Positions 16,506 to 23,711 of a DNA stretch of 64,000 bases are shown here, piece by piece; within the stretch, counting starts at the first letter, position 1; each line of letters starts with the position of its first letter. Origin of the DNA: MED-G105 sp965263305 (lineage in GTDB: Bacteria > Pseudomonadota > Alphaproteobacteria > Caulobacterales > Parvularculaceae); the NCBI GenBank assembly GCA_965263305.1, contig OZ253666.1:1240001-1304000 (forward strand), given 5' to 3'. The notes under the pieces are model-generated. The model was not told the DNA's origin, searched no databases, and saw only the letters and a program-made list of their open reading frames with translations. The translations under genes were made by a program, and so were the position numbers.

Positions 16506-17588
16506 ATGCCGAAAGACGAACAAGAGAAGAAAGTGGGTCCAGGGTTTATCCGCGACCCTGAGCAAAAATTCAATTTAATGTGCGAGCGCCTCGAACGGAT
16601 CGAGGCGCCGCGAGGAAAGTACTTTGAACCCTCACTCAAAGGGCTGGCGCAATTTGCGGTGCACGCGGAAATGATTCTCAACGGAGCCGAATCCGTTAGG
16701 CGCTACTTTAAAGACGTCCGGGGTGATTTTTACAAGTGCCGATCCGCAGCAAAAAAAAGTCCAGACGGAATTGGGAATCTTTCAAAAGAAAACTGCACAA
16801 TGCTGATGAGGGCATTTTCAGTGCCAGCCGATTCGACCAATTGGTTCAGAGACGGTGGCTTTTCGGAGTTCGAAAAGCGCTTTGCCGAGCTTCCATTGCC
16901 GGAGTTGCCTTCGCCGACCGTTGGTATGATTGGTGAAAGCAGCGGTCCTCCGACTGACCTCCAACTCGTCGCGCTGCAGCCTGACTACATTTGGCGGCCG
17001 GATAATCTGTCTACGGATCTTTCCTGCAACCAGGGATATGATCTGCAACCCTCCCTCGAGATTGACGCTATGCGGTTTCGGATTGTCGGGATGGATTACG
17101 CCTTTGTTTTTAAGAGCCTCTCAGCGGTGATTTCGGCGCCGAAGGGCAGCGCGATCAGTTTTGAAAAACGCGCCGGGTTAAAAAGCCCCGTGGTTGCATC
17201 GCCTTATTCATTGACCGGTCGCGGCACCGCCGCCAGGGCGCAGTTCATAATCGCGCCGGAAAAGGCGGGTTTCATTGAAGGTCACGCCTTTTTTGAGGAC
17301 CCTCTGTTCACCGTCATGAACGCCAAGGAAGGCGACGAGATCACCATTGAAATGCGCATTAAACAGTGCAACGGGTCGCTTTTAGCGATTGAGTCTGAGA
17401 ACAAACTGACCTCCCAGGAAGAGAGTGTTATCGAACGGCTCTTTGCAAGGGACGGTCTTAAGAAAGCCCCCAAACCAGCCGCGCCCGTCGAATATGAGGC
17501 GGTGGACCAGTATATTACGCTTGTTCGCCAACGATTGATTGTAACGCGAAAGGAAACCCCTTTCTCGTCGGAAGACGACAACAGATGA
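16506..17588 (+). CDS. Protein of unknown family, first gene of the WD40 operon
   Basis: A 360-residue soluble protein without signal peptide. The N-terminal third is helical (FEPSLKGLAQFAVHAEMILNG, RRYFKDVRGDFYKCRSAAKK). The middle, after a Pro-rich linker (LPLPELPSPTVG, about residue 129), looks beta-rich, and the last 60 residues are charged with a helix LFARDGLKKA. I recognise no catalytic motif. Its stop overlaps the ATG of the WD40 gene as ATGA, so the two proteins are translationally coupled and likely interact. Composition is less GC-rich than the surrounding genome, suggesting transfer. It could be an effector or an adaptor for the WD40 partner. Confidence 0.75.
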   Translation: MPKDEQEKKVGPGFIRDPEQKFNLMCERLERIEAPRGKYFEPSLKGLAQFAVHAEMILNGAESVRRYFKDVRGDFYKCRSAAKKSPDGIGNLSKENCTMLMRAFSVPADSTNWFRDGGFSEFEKRFAELPLPELPSPTVGMIGESSGPPTDLQLVALQPDYIWRPDNLSTDLSCNQGYDLQPSLEIDAMRFRIVGMDYAFVFKSLSAVISAPKGSAISFEKRAGLKSPVVASPYSLTGRGTAARAQFIIAPEKAGFIEGHAFFEDPLFTVMNAKEGDEITIEMRIKQCNGSLLAIESENKLTSQEESVIERLFARDGLKKAPKPAAPVEYEAVDQYITLVRQRLIVTRKETPFSSEDDNR

Positions 17589-18964
17589 CGGGGAACACCG
17601 ATCACCCGTCGCCATCCTCCGGTGCTAACAAGGCCGGCGCTAAAAAGGAAAGCGACAATACCACCTTGCTCAACGCGATTGACCGAGTGAAGGCTTGTAA
17701 AAGCGATAAGTTCACGGATCTTGTGGAGGCCGCCGGCCTCGACCCCGCAACGGATTTCCGCTTCGCCAACCTTCAGAAAGTGGATTTTTCAGGGTGCGAT
17801 CTATCGGGGTTTGATTTTACGGGCGCCGGGTTTCACGACGCCGTCACCGGCGGCGCCCGCTTCGCCGGGGCGACCTTCGGCACGGCGCGCCTTTACGCCG
17901 CTGACGTCACACTTAGCGCTTGTGCGGAAGCCACGGATTGGGCCGCCCAGAATAAGCGCCTGACCGAAGAAATTGTTGGCGGCTTTGGAACACCCCTGAA
18001 GACAATCAAAGGACATGAAGGCTGGGTCAACGGCGCCGCCATCCTCGATGAAGGACGCATCCTCTCATGGAGCGCCGACAGAACCTTAAGACTATGGGAC
18101 GAAAACGGCGCGCCCTTGAACACCATCAAAGGACATGAAGACTGGGTCAACGGCGCCGCCATCCTCGACGATGGACGCATCCTCTCGTGGAGCGACGACC
18201 ACACCTTAAGACTATGGAACAAAAACGGCGCGCCCCTGAACACCATCAAAGGGCATGAAGACTGGGTCCGGGGCGCCGCCATCCTCGACGATGGACGCAT
18301 CCTCTCATGGAGCAGAGACAGCACCTTAAGACTATGGGACAAAAACGGCGCGCCCCTGAACACCATCAAAGGACATGAAGGCGAGGTCGTGGGCGCCGCC
18401 ATCCTTGACGATGGACGCATCCTCTCATGGAGCGCCGACAGCACCTTAAGACTATGGGACGAAAACGGCGCGCCCCTGAACACCATCAAAGGGCATGAAG
18501 CCTGGGTCAGGGGCGCCGCCATCCTCGACGATGGACGCATCCTCTCATGGAGCAACGACCACACCTTAAGACTATGGGACGAAAACGGCGCGCCCCTGAA
18601 CACCATCAAAGGACATGAAGACACGGTCTGGGGCGCCGCCATCCTTGACGATGGACGCATCCTCTCATGGAGCGACGACCGCACCTTAAAACTATGGGAC
18701 GAAAACGGCGCGCCCCTGAACACCATTAAAGGGCATGAAGACGCGGTCAGGGGCGCCGCCATCCTCGACGATGGACGCATCCTCTCATGGAGCAGAGACA
18801 GCACCTTGAGACTATGGGACGAAAACGGCGCGCCCCTGAACACCATCAAAGGACATGAAAGGCCGATCTGGGGCGCCGCCATCCTCGACGATGGACGCAT
18901 CCTTTCGTGGGACTTGGGCGGCGCCCTCCGCCTGTGGTCCGGCATCGACTGGTCTCGCGCTTAA
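17585..18964 (+). CDS. Pentapeptide-like / highly repetitive WD40 protein
   Basis: A 459-residue protein. Residues 1-45 are polar and helical. Residues 55-100 are pentapeptide-like (FANLQKVDFSGCDLSGFDF). From residue 140 there are eight WD40 units of exactly 40 residues, each starting TIKGHE and ending in LWDENGAPLN. Unit changes cluster at positions 7, 8, 10, 25 and 27; the rest is almost invariant even at third codon bases. The last unit is degenerate and replaces the xD turn with LGG. Eight blades could close one propeller. Highly repetitive WD40 proteins are known in bacteria, usually as binding platforms; the ligand here is unknown. Confidence 0.9.
   Translation: MTGNTDHPSPSSGANKAGAKKESDNTTLLNAIDRVKACKSDKFTDLVEAAGLDPATDFRFANLQKVDFSGCDLSGFDFTGAGFHDAVTGGARFAGATFGTARLYAADVTLSACAEATDWAAQNKRLTEEIVGGFGTPLKTIKGHEGWVNGAAILDEGRILSWSADRTLRLWDENGAPLNTIKGHEDWVNGAAILDDGRILSWSDDHTLRLWNKNGAPLNTIKGHEDWVRGAAILDDGRILSWSRDSTLRLWDKNGAPLNTIKGHEGEVVGAAILDDGRILSWSADSTLRLWDENGAPLNTIKGHEAWVRGAAILDDGRILSWSNDHTLRLWDENGAPLNTIKGHEDTVWGAAILDDGRILSWSDDRTLKLWDENGAPLNTIKGHEDAVRGAAILDDGRILSWSRDSTLRLWDENGAPLNTIKGHERPIWGAAILDDGRILSWDLGGALRLWSGIDWSRA
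18001..18960 (+). repeat. Eight tandem 120-bp repeats encoding WD40 blades
   Basis: Units start at 18001, 18121, 18241, 18361, 18481, 18601, 18721 and 18841 with an exact 120-base period and no indels. Core stretches such as GGCGCCGCCATCCT recur unchanged in all units. This points to recent duplication or ongoing homogenisation by recombination. Confidence 0.97.
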
Positions 18965-18993
18965 AAAAACCGGTCGGGCGCCCGCGCGCGCCC

Positions 18994-19022
18994 CTTGACG
19001 GCGCGGGCCAGAGTTCCTACCT
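18994..19022 (+). promoter_or_regulatory. RpoH-type heat-shock promoter of groESL
   Basis: CTTGAC at 18994-18999 and CCTACCT at 19016-19022, 16 bases apart, match the alphaproteobacterial RpoH pattern (CTTGAC, then CCTATNT). The predicted start of transcription falls at the CIRCE element. Confidence 0.6.
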
Positions 19023-19028
19023 CGCTCA

Positions 19029-19055
19029 TCAGCACTCTCTATAGCTGAGTGCTAA
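19029..19055 (+). promoter_or_regulatory. CIRCE element (HrcA operator) of groESL
   Basis: TCAGCACTC, nine bases, then GAGTGCTAA: one mismatch from the TTAGCACTC-N9-GAGTGCTAA consensus. It is placed about 80 bases before groES, as expected for HrcA repression. Confidence 0.93.
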
Positions 19056-19131
19056 CAGCGTTCGCCGGTATTATCGACGAACATAAGCAATTGAAATTAC
19101 AGCAAGATCGCCAATTGGGAGATTCAGACAT

Positions 19132-19416
19132 ATGGCATTTCGCCCTCTCCATGATCGCGTTCTCGTCCGCCGCCTTGAGGAAGACGAGAAAGTCGGTTCC
19201 ATCATCATTCCTGACAGCGCCAAGGAAAAGCCACAGCAAGGCGAGGTTATCGCCGTGGGCGCGGGCGCCCGTGACGACGCTGGCAAGGTTGTCGCCCTCG
19301 ACGTGAAAGCCGGCGACAAAATCCTGTTCGGCAAATGGTCCGGCACGGAAGTCAAAATCGACGGCGAAGAACTCCTCATCATGAAGGAGTCTGACATCCT
19401 CGGTATCGAAGACTAA
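19132..19416 (+). CDS. groS: Co-chaperonin GroES
   Basis: A 94-residue GroES, the heptameric lid of the GroEL chamber. The sequence MAFRPLHDRVLVRRL, the mobile loop (EKPQQGEVIAVGAG) and the C-terminal EDILGIED-like end (SDILGIED) are all canonical. It is the first gene of the groES-groEL operon, 62 bases before groEL. It has both a CIRCE element and an RpoH-type promoter, so heat control is probably double. Confidence 0.99.
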   Translation: MAFRPLHDRVLVRRLEEDEKVGSIIIPDSAKEKPQQGEVIAVGAGARDDAGKVVALDVKAGDKILFGKWSGTEVKIDGEELLIMKESDILGIED

Positions 19417-19478
19417 CCCCTTAGGACGTCCCGTCTAACAGACCCGTCTTTACAAAGAATATTGGAGTTTTACGAAAC

Positions 19479-21128
19479 ATGGCTGCAAAAGAAGTCAAAT
19501 TTGACGTCGACGCCCGCGAGAAAATGCTTCGCGGCGTAGACATCCTCGCCAATGCGGTGAAGGTTACCCTCGGCCCGAAAGGCCGCAATGTTGTGATCGA
19601 AAAGTCTTTCGGCGCCCCGCGCACCACGAAAGACGGCGTCACCGTCGCGAAAGAAATCGAGCTGGAAGATAAGTTCGAAAACATGGGCGCCCAGATGGTG
19701 CGCGAAGTGGCGTCGAAAACGAACGACGTCGCCGGTGACGGCACGACGACCGCCACGGTTCTGACCCAGGCGATTGTCCGCGAAGGCGCAAAAGCCGTCG
19801 CCGCTGGCATGAACCCGATGGACCTGAAGCGCGGCATCGAGCTCGCGGTTGGCAAAATCGTCGGCGACATTGAATCCCGCTCCACGAAAATCGCCGCCTC
19901 TTCTGAAATCGCTCAGGTCGGAACGATCTCCGCCAACGGCGAAAAAGAAATCGGCGAGATGATTTCTCAGGCGATGGAAAAAGTCGGCAACGAAGGCGTC
20001 ATCACGGTGGAAGAAGCCAAGACAGCCGAAACCGAGCTTGACGTTGTTGAAGGCATGCAGTTCGACCGCGGTTACCTCTCCCCGTACTTCATCACGAATG
20101 CGGACAAAATGGTCGCTGAGCTGGAAGACCCATATGTTCTTCTCCACGAGAAGAAGCTTTCCAACCTGCAATCCATGCTGCCGCTTCTTGAGTCGGTTGT
20201 TCAGTCCTCTCGCCCCCTCGTCATCATCGCTGAAGATGTTGAAGGCGAAGCGCTCGCGACCCTTGTTGTCAACAAGCTGCGCGGCGGCCTGAAGATCGCT
20301 GCGGTTAAAGCCCCTGGCTTTGGCGATCGTCGTAAAGCAATGCTCGAAGACATCGCGGTTCTGACCGGCGGTCAGGTGATCTCCGAAGATCTCGGCATCA
20401 AGCTTGAGAACGTCACCCTCGATCAGCTTGGTACGGCGAAGAAAGTCGTCATCAACAAAGACGACACGACGGTTGTCGACGGCGCCGGCGCCAAAGACGA
20501 CATCGAAGCACGCACGAGCCAGATCCGTCGTCAGATCGAAGACACGTCCTCTGATTATGATCGCGAAAAACTGCAAGAGCGTCTGGCGAAACTCGCTGGC
20601 GGTGTTGCCGTGATCAAAGTCGGCGGCGCGACGGAAATCGAAGTGAAAGAACGCAAAGACCGCGTTGATGACGCCCTGAACGCAACCCGCGCTGCGGTTG
20701 AAGAAGGCATCGTCCCAGGCGGCGGCACGGCGCTTCTTTACGCCACGAAAGCGCTGGAAGGCGTGGCTGGCGAAAACGCTGACCAGACCGCTGGCGTTCA
20801 GATCGTCCGCAAGGCGCTCGAAGCCCCGGTTCGCCAGATCGTCGGCAACGCCGGCGGCGAAGGCTCCATCGTTGTCGGTAAGCTCCTCGAGCAGAACGAC
20901 GCGAAATTCGGCTACAATGCGCAGACGGAAGAATATGTCGACATGATCGCAACGGGCATCATTGACCCAGCGAAAGTTGTCCGCACCGCGTTGCAAGACG
21001 CCGCTTCCGTCGCTGGCCTCCTCATCACGACGGAAGCCATGGTCGCCGAAGCGCCAAAGAAAGACGCTGGCGGCGCCCCTGCAATGCCTGATATGGGCGG
21101 CATGGGCGGTATGGGCGGCATGATGTAA
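19479..21128 (+). CDS. groL: Chaperonin GroEL
   Basis: A 549-residue 60-kDa chaperonin that folds cytosolic proteins with GroES. Typical landmarks are the LGPKGRNVVIEKSFGAP nucleotide site, the TVAKEIELEDKFENMGAQ segment, AGDGTTTATVL, and the Gly/Met C-terminal tail (GGMGGMGGMM). A single copy in this window. Ends 27 bases before a strong terminator. The codon bias is strong, as expected of a highly expressed gene, and creates a long but meaningless antisense frame. Confidence 0.99.
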   Translation: MAAKEVKFDVDAREKMLRGVDILANAVKVTLGPKGRNVVIEKSFGAPRTTKDGVTVAKEIELEDKFENMGAQMVREVASKTNDVAGDGTTTATVLTQAIVREGAKAVAAGMNPMDLKRGIELAVGKIVGDIESRSTKIAASSEIAQVGTISANGEKEIGEMISQAMEKVGNEGVITVEEAKTAETELDVVEGMQFDRGYLSPYFITNADKMVAELEDPYVLLHEKKLSNLQSMLPLLESVVQSSRPLVIIAEDVEGEALATLVVNKLRGGLKIAAVKAPGFGDRRKAMLEDIAVLTGGQVISEDLGIKLENVTLDQLGTAKKVVINKDDTTVVDGAGAKDDIEARTSQIRRQIEDTSSDYDREKLQERLAKLAGGVAVIKVGGATEIEVKERKDRVDDALNATRAAVEEGIVPGGGTALLYATKALEGVAGENADQTAGVQIVRKALEAPVRQIVGNAGGEGSIVVGKLLEQNDAKFGYNAQTEEYVDMIATGIIDPAKVVRTALQDAASVAGLLITTEAMVAEAPKKDAGGAPAMPDMGGMGGMGGMM

Positions 21129-21154
21129 GCCACTCGCCACAAGCGAATTGAAAA

Positions 21155-21183
21155 GGGCGGCCCCGATGGCCGCCCTTTTTTTC
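21155..21183 (+). terminator. Intrinsic terminator of groESL
   Basis: GGGCGGCC (21155-21162) pairs with GGCCGCCC (21168-21175) across a 5-base loop and is followed by eight T residues. Confidence 0.95.
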
Positions 21184-21374
21184 GCGATCTTTTGGTTGCA
21201 TCACCGATTGACCCAAGGCGGGTTGACGGCCTCGATCGACCACCCCCCCGTTAACAACGCTCCATTAACGCCATTGCTGCATTCCATGGTCCCGTGTTTG
21301 TGATGACGCAGGGGTTGGCGGGGCGTGTGACAAGTGTAACAAACCGACCCAATAAATAAGATAAGTAGCACAAG

Positions 21375-21419
21375 CTCACGCGCAGGGGCCCGGCGCAATC
21401 AGCGGCCCCTGCGCGTGAG
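21375..21419 (+). promoter_or_regulatory. 16-bp perfect hairpin in the leader of the TonB receptor gene
   Basis: CTCACGCGCAGGGGCC (21375-21390) and its exact complement (21404-21419) flank a 13-base loop. It ends 21 bases before the receptor ATG and just ahead of its Shine-Dalgarno AGGGG. No T-run follows on either strand, so it is not an ordinary terminator. It may control translation, RNA stability or protein binding. Confidence 0.7.
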
Positions 21420-21440
21420 AAAAAGATTAGGGGATTATTC

Positions 21441-23585
21441 ATGAGCTTCCGAGGTAAGCCCTGTCGCGTTCCGAACGGCTTTCGCTTGCACGCTCTCCTG
21501 GCTAGCGGGGTCAGTCTTGCGGCTGTCGGCGCCCACGCGCAAGACGGCCCTGTGGCAGACGCGGGTTCAGGCGCATCTGATGAGAGCGTATGCGCGCCCG
21601 GTGAACTTTCCTGCACCATTGGCGCGCGAGTGATTTACAAGCCGGGCTATTTTACCCAGTTCAACCCCATCACCGCCCTCGACATGGTGGCGCGGGTGCC
21701 GGGATTTTCCGTGGATGGCGGCGATGATGTGCGCGGCTTCGGCGGCGCCGCGGGCAACGTGTTGATCGACGGTCAGCGCCCGTCCACGAAATCCGCGAGC
21801 CTAGATGAAATTCTTACACGGATCGGCGCCGGCAGTGTCGCGTACATTGAACTGATCCGCGGCGGCACCGGCGGGCTCGACGTGGCGGGTCAGGCCGTTG
21901 TCGTGAATGTCATCCGCAAAGAAGGCGTAAGAGAACCCTCCCCATGGGAATTTTCTCTGGTTCAGCGCGTCCCCCAGGGCGGCATTCGACCTCGCGGCGA
22001 AATTTTCTATTCAGGGCGTCTTCGCGGCACCAAGTACACAATCGGCGCACAATTGTTCGGTATTTCGTTGCGCTCTGTTGGCGCGGAAGCCATCACCCGT
22101 TTTGACGACGATGACGAACAACGCACACGGGATGGCACATTCCGCGCCGCCGGCGGGGCGGGCAGTTTAAAGCTGGAACATAGTTTTGCGAATGGCGATA
22201 TTGCCCGGTTTAATGTGGAAACTGAGTATTTTACGCGGCGTAGCACGACCCTCGAGACACGGTTTTTGCAAACGGGCGGGCCGGATTTAGCCCTTTTCTC
22301 CAGACCAAATGACGAATTCGAATATGAGATCGGTGCGGATTACGAACATGCGTTCTCCAATAATTTCGGTGTGAAAGTCATCGGCCTTTTCAGCCGTACG
22401 ATCAATGACACCGAAAATGGTTTTGAGTTTACCCCTGCCATCGGCGCGAGCGATCAGTCATTGTTCCTCTCTGATCAGACAGAGGGCGAAACCATCGGCC
22501 GCGCCGAATTCGATTGGAAAGGGTGGCAGGGCCACTCCATCCAATTCGGTGGAGAGATCGCCCAGAACTTTATCGATAGCGAAGCGACCCTTCTCGTGGA
22601 TGACGGCGCGGGTAACCTCGTCCAAGAAGATATCAATGGCGTGAACACGCGCGTTAGCGAACTGCGCGGTGAGGTTTTTCTCAATGACAGTTGGGCCTTA
22701 TCGCCAAACTTAAAACTTGATGCTGGGTTTGCCTTTGAAGTGTCGCGCATCGCCCAATCTGGCGATAACGCAAACTCCCGTTTTTTTGTCTATCCGAAAC
22801 CATCCCTCACCCTGACCTATTCTCCAACCTCGGTAAGTCAATGGCGGTTTTCTGCAGAACGGGAAGTTGGACAGTTATCTTTCGGTGATTTCGTCAGTAG
22901 CGTGAATTTTGATGACGAAGACGTCGATTTCGGCAATCCGGATTTACAACCCCAAAGAAGCTGGACCGTTGAAACCTCTTTTGAACGCCGGTTCGGCGCG
23001 ATCGGCGTGGTCGAGATCACCGGGTTTTTCAACTACATTCAAGATGTCGAGGACCTCTTACCCTTGGATGGGATTGTCGAAGTCGCGGGCAATATCGGCG
23101 ATGGACAAATCTATGGCGGGCGCATTGATTTGACCGCACCACTAGATTGGATCGGACTGAGTAACTCGCGTGTTGAGGCGAGTTTCACCGAACGGCGCTC
23201 TTCCGTTACTGACCCCGTCACCGGTCAAGATCGGTCATTTTCGTTTCAACCCGATCGTTTGTATGAAGTCGAATTCCGCCAAGACGTTCCGAACTATAAA
23301 TTCAGTTGGGGGTGGAACATCAGCGATAACAGCGAAGAATTTGGCTTTGGCTTAGATGAAATCACTCGATTTGATCTAAACCCTGAGATTGGCGCCTTTA
23401 TTGAGACCACCTGGATTAAGGGGATAAAAGCGCGCGTTGATATCGACGACATTACGAATTCAACAAGGTTCCGCGAACGCGACGTTTTTAACGGATCACG
23501 CGTCTTTAACGATCCTTCGTTCAACGAATTCCGCACTTTAAATAATGGCGGGAATTTGCGCTTTTCGCTCAGTGGTACCTTTTAG
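21441..23585 (+). CDS. TonB-dependent outer-membrane receptor
   Basis: A 714-residue outer-membrane receptor. It has a signal peptide (about 1-33, ending GAHAQ), a plug domain (about 65-160) with MVARVPGFSVDGG, RGFGGAAGNVLIDGQRPS and IELIRGGTGGLDVAGQAVVVNV, then a beta-barrel ending in a terminal Phe (LRFSLSGTF). A Cys pair (CAPGELSC) precedes the plug. Receptors of this type take up large substrates such as siderophores, cobalamin or glycans with TonB energy. The substrate is not deducible. A secreted protein gene follows 126 bases later, with a near-identical ribosome-binding region. Confidence 0.93.
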   Translation: MSFRGKPCRVPNGFRLHALLASGVSLAAVGAHAQDGPVADAGSGASDESVCAPGELSCTIGARVIYKPGYFTQFNPITALDMVARVPGFSVDGGDDVRGFGGAAGNVLIDGQRPSTKSASLDEILTRIGAGSVAYIELIRGGTGGLDVAGQAVVVNVIRKEGVREPSPWEFSLVQRVPQGGIRPRGEIFYSGRLRGTKYTIGAQLFGISLRSVGAEAITRFDDDDEQRTRDGTFRAAGGAGSLKLEHSFANGDIARFNVETEYFTRRSTTLETRFLQTGGPDLALFSRPNDEFEYEIGADYEHAFSNNFGVKVIGLFSRTINDTENGFEFTPAIGASDQSLFLSDQTEGETIGRAEFDWKGWQGHSIQFGGEIAQNFIDSEATLLVDDGAGNLVQEDINGVNTRVSELRGEVFLNDSWALSPNLKLDAGFAFEVSRIAQSGDNANSRFFVYPKPSLTLTYSPTSVSQWRFSAEREVGQLSFGDFVSSVNFDDEDVDFGNPDLQPQRSWTVETSFERRFGAIGVVEITGFFNYIQDVEDLLPLDGIVEVAGNIGDGQIYGGRIDLTAPLDWIGLSNSRVEASFTERRSSVTDPVTGQDRSFSFQPDRLYEVEFRQDVPNYKFSWGWNISDNSEEFGFGLDEITRFDLNPEIGAFIETTWIKGIKARVDIDDITNSTRFRERDVFNGSRVFNDPSFNEFRTLNNGGNLRFSLSGTF

Positions 23586-23711
23586 GTTTTTCAACGCTTC
23601 GCGCATAAATTCTTACAAAACCGTCATATAGCGGCCATTCTCGTTCACGTTGTTGTGGGCGGCGCCGATATCCCCTCTAAGGAACAAGTTGTTAGCTTTC
23701 AGGGGATTTCC

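Noticed and set aside
17893..18945. Antisense open frame across the WD40 repeats
   Set aside because: It inherits the 120-base periodicity of the real gene and has no independent signals.
18001..18960. Regular 120-base repeats as a CRISPR-like array
   Set aside because: Repeats are in frame, without spacers, and encode WD40 blades.
19470..21140. A 556-codon open frame antisense to groEL
   Set aside because: It mirrors the strong codon bias of groEL; its protein is unlike any family and overlaps an essential gene completely.
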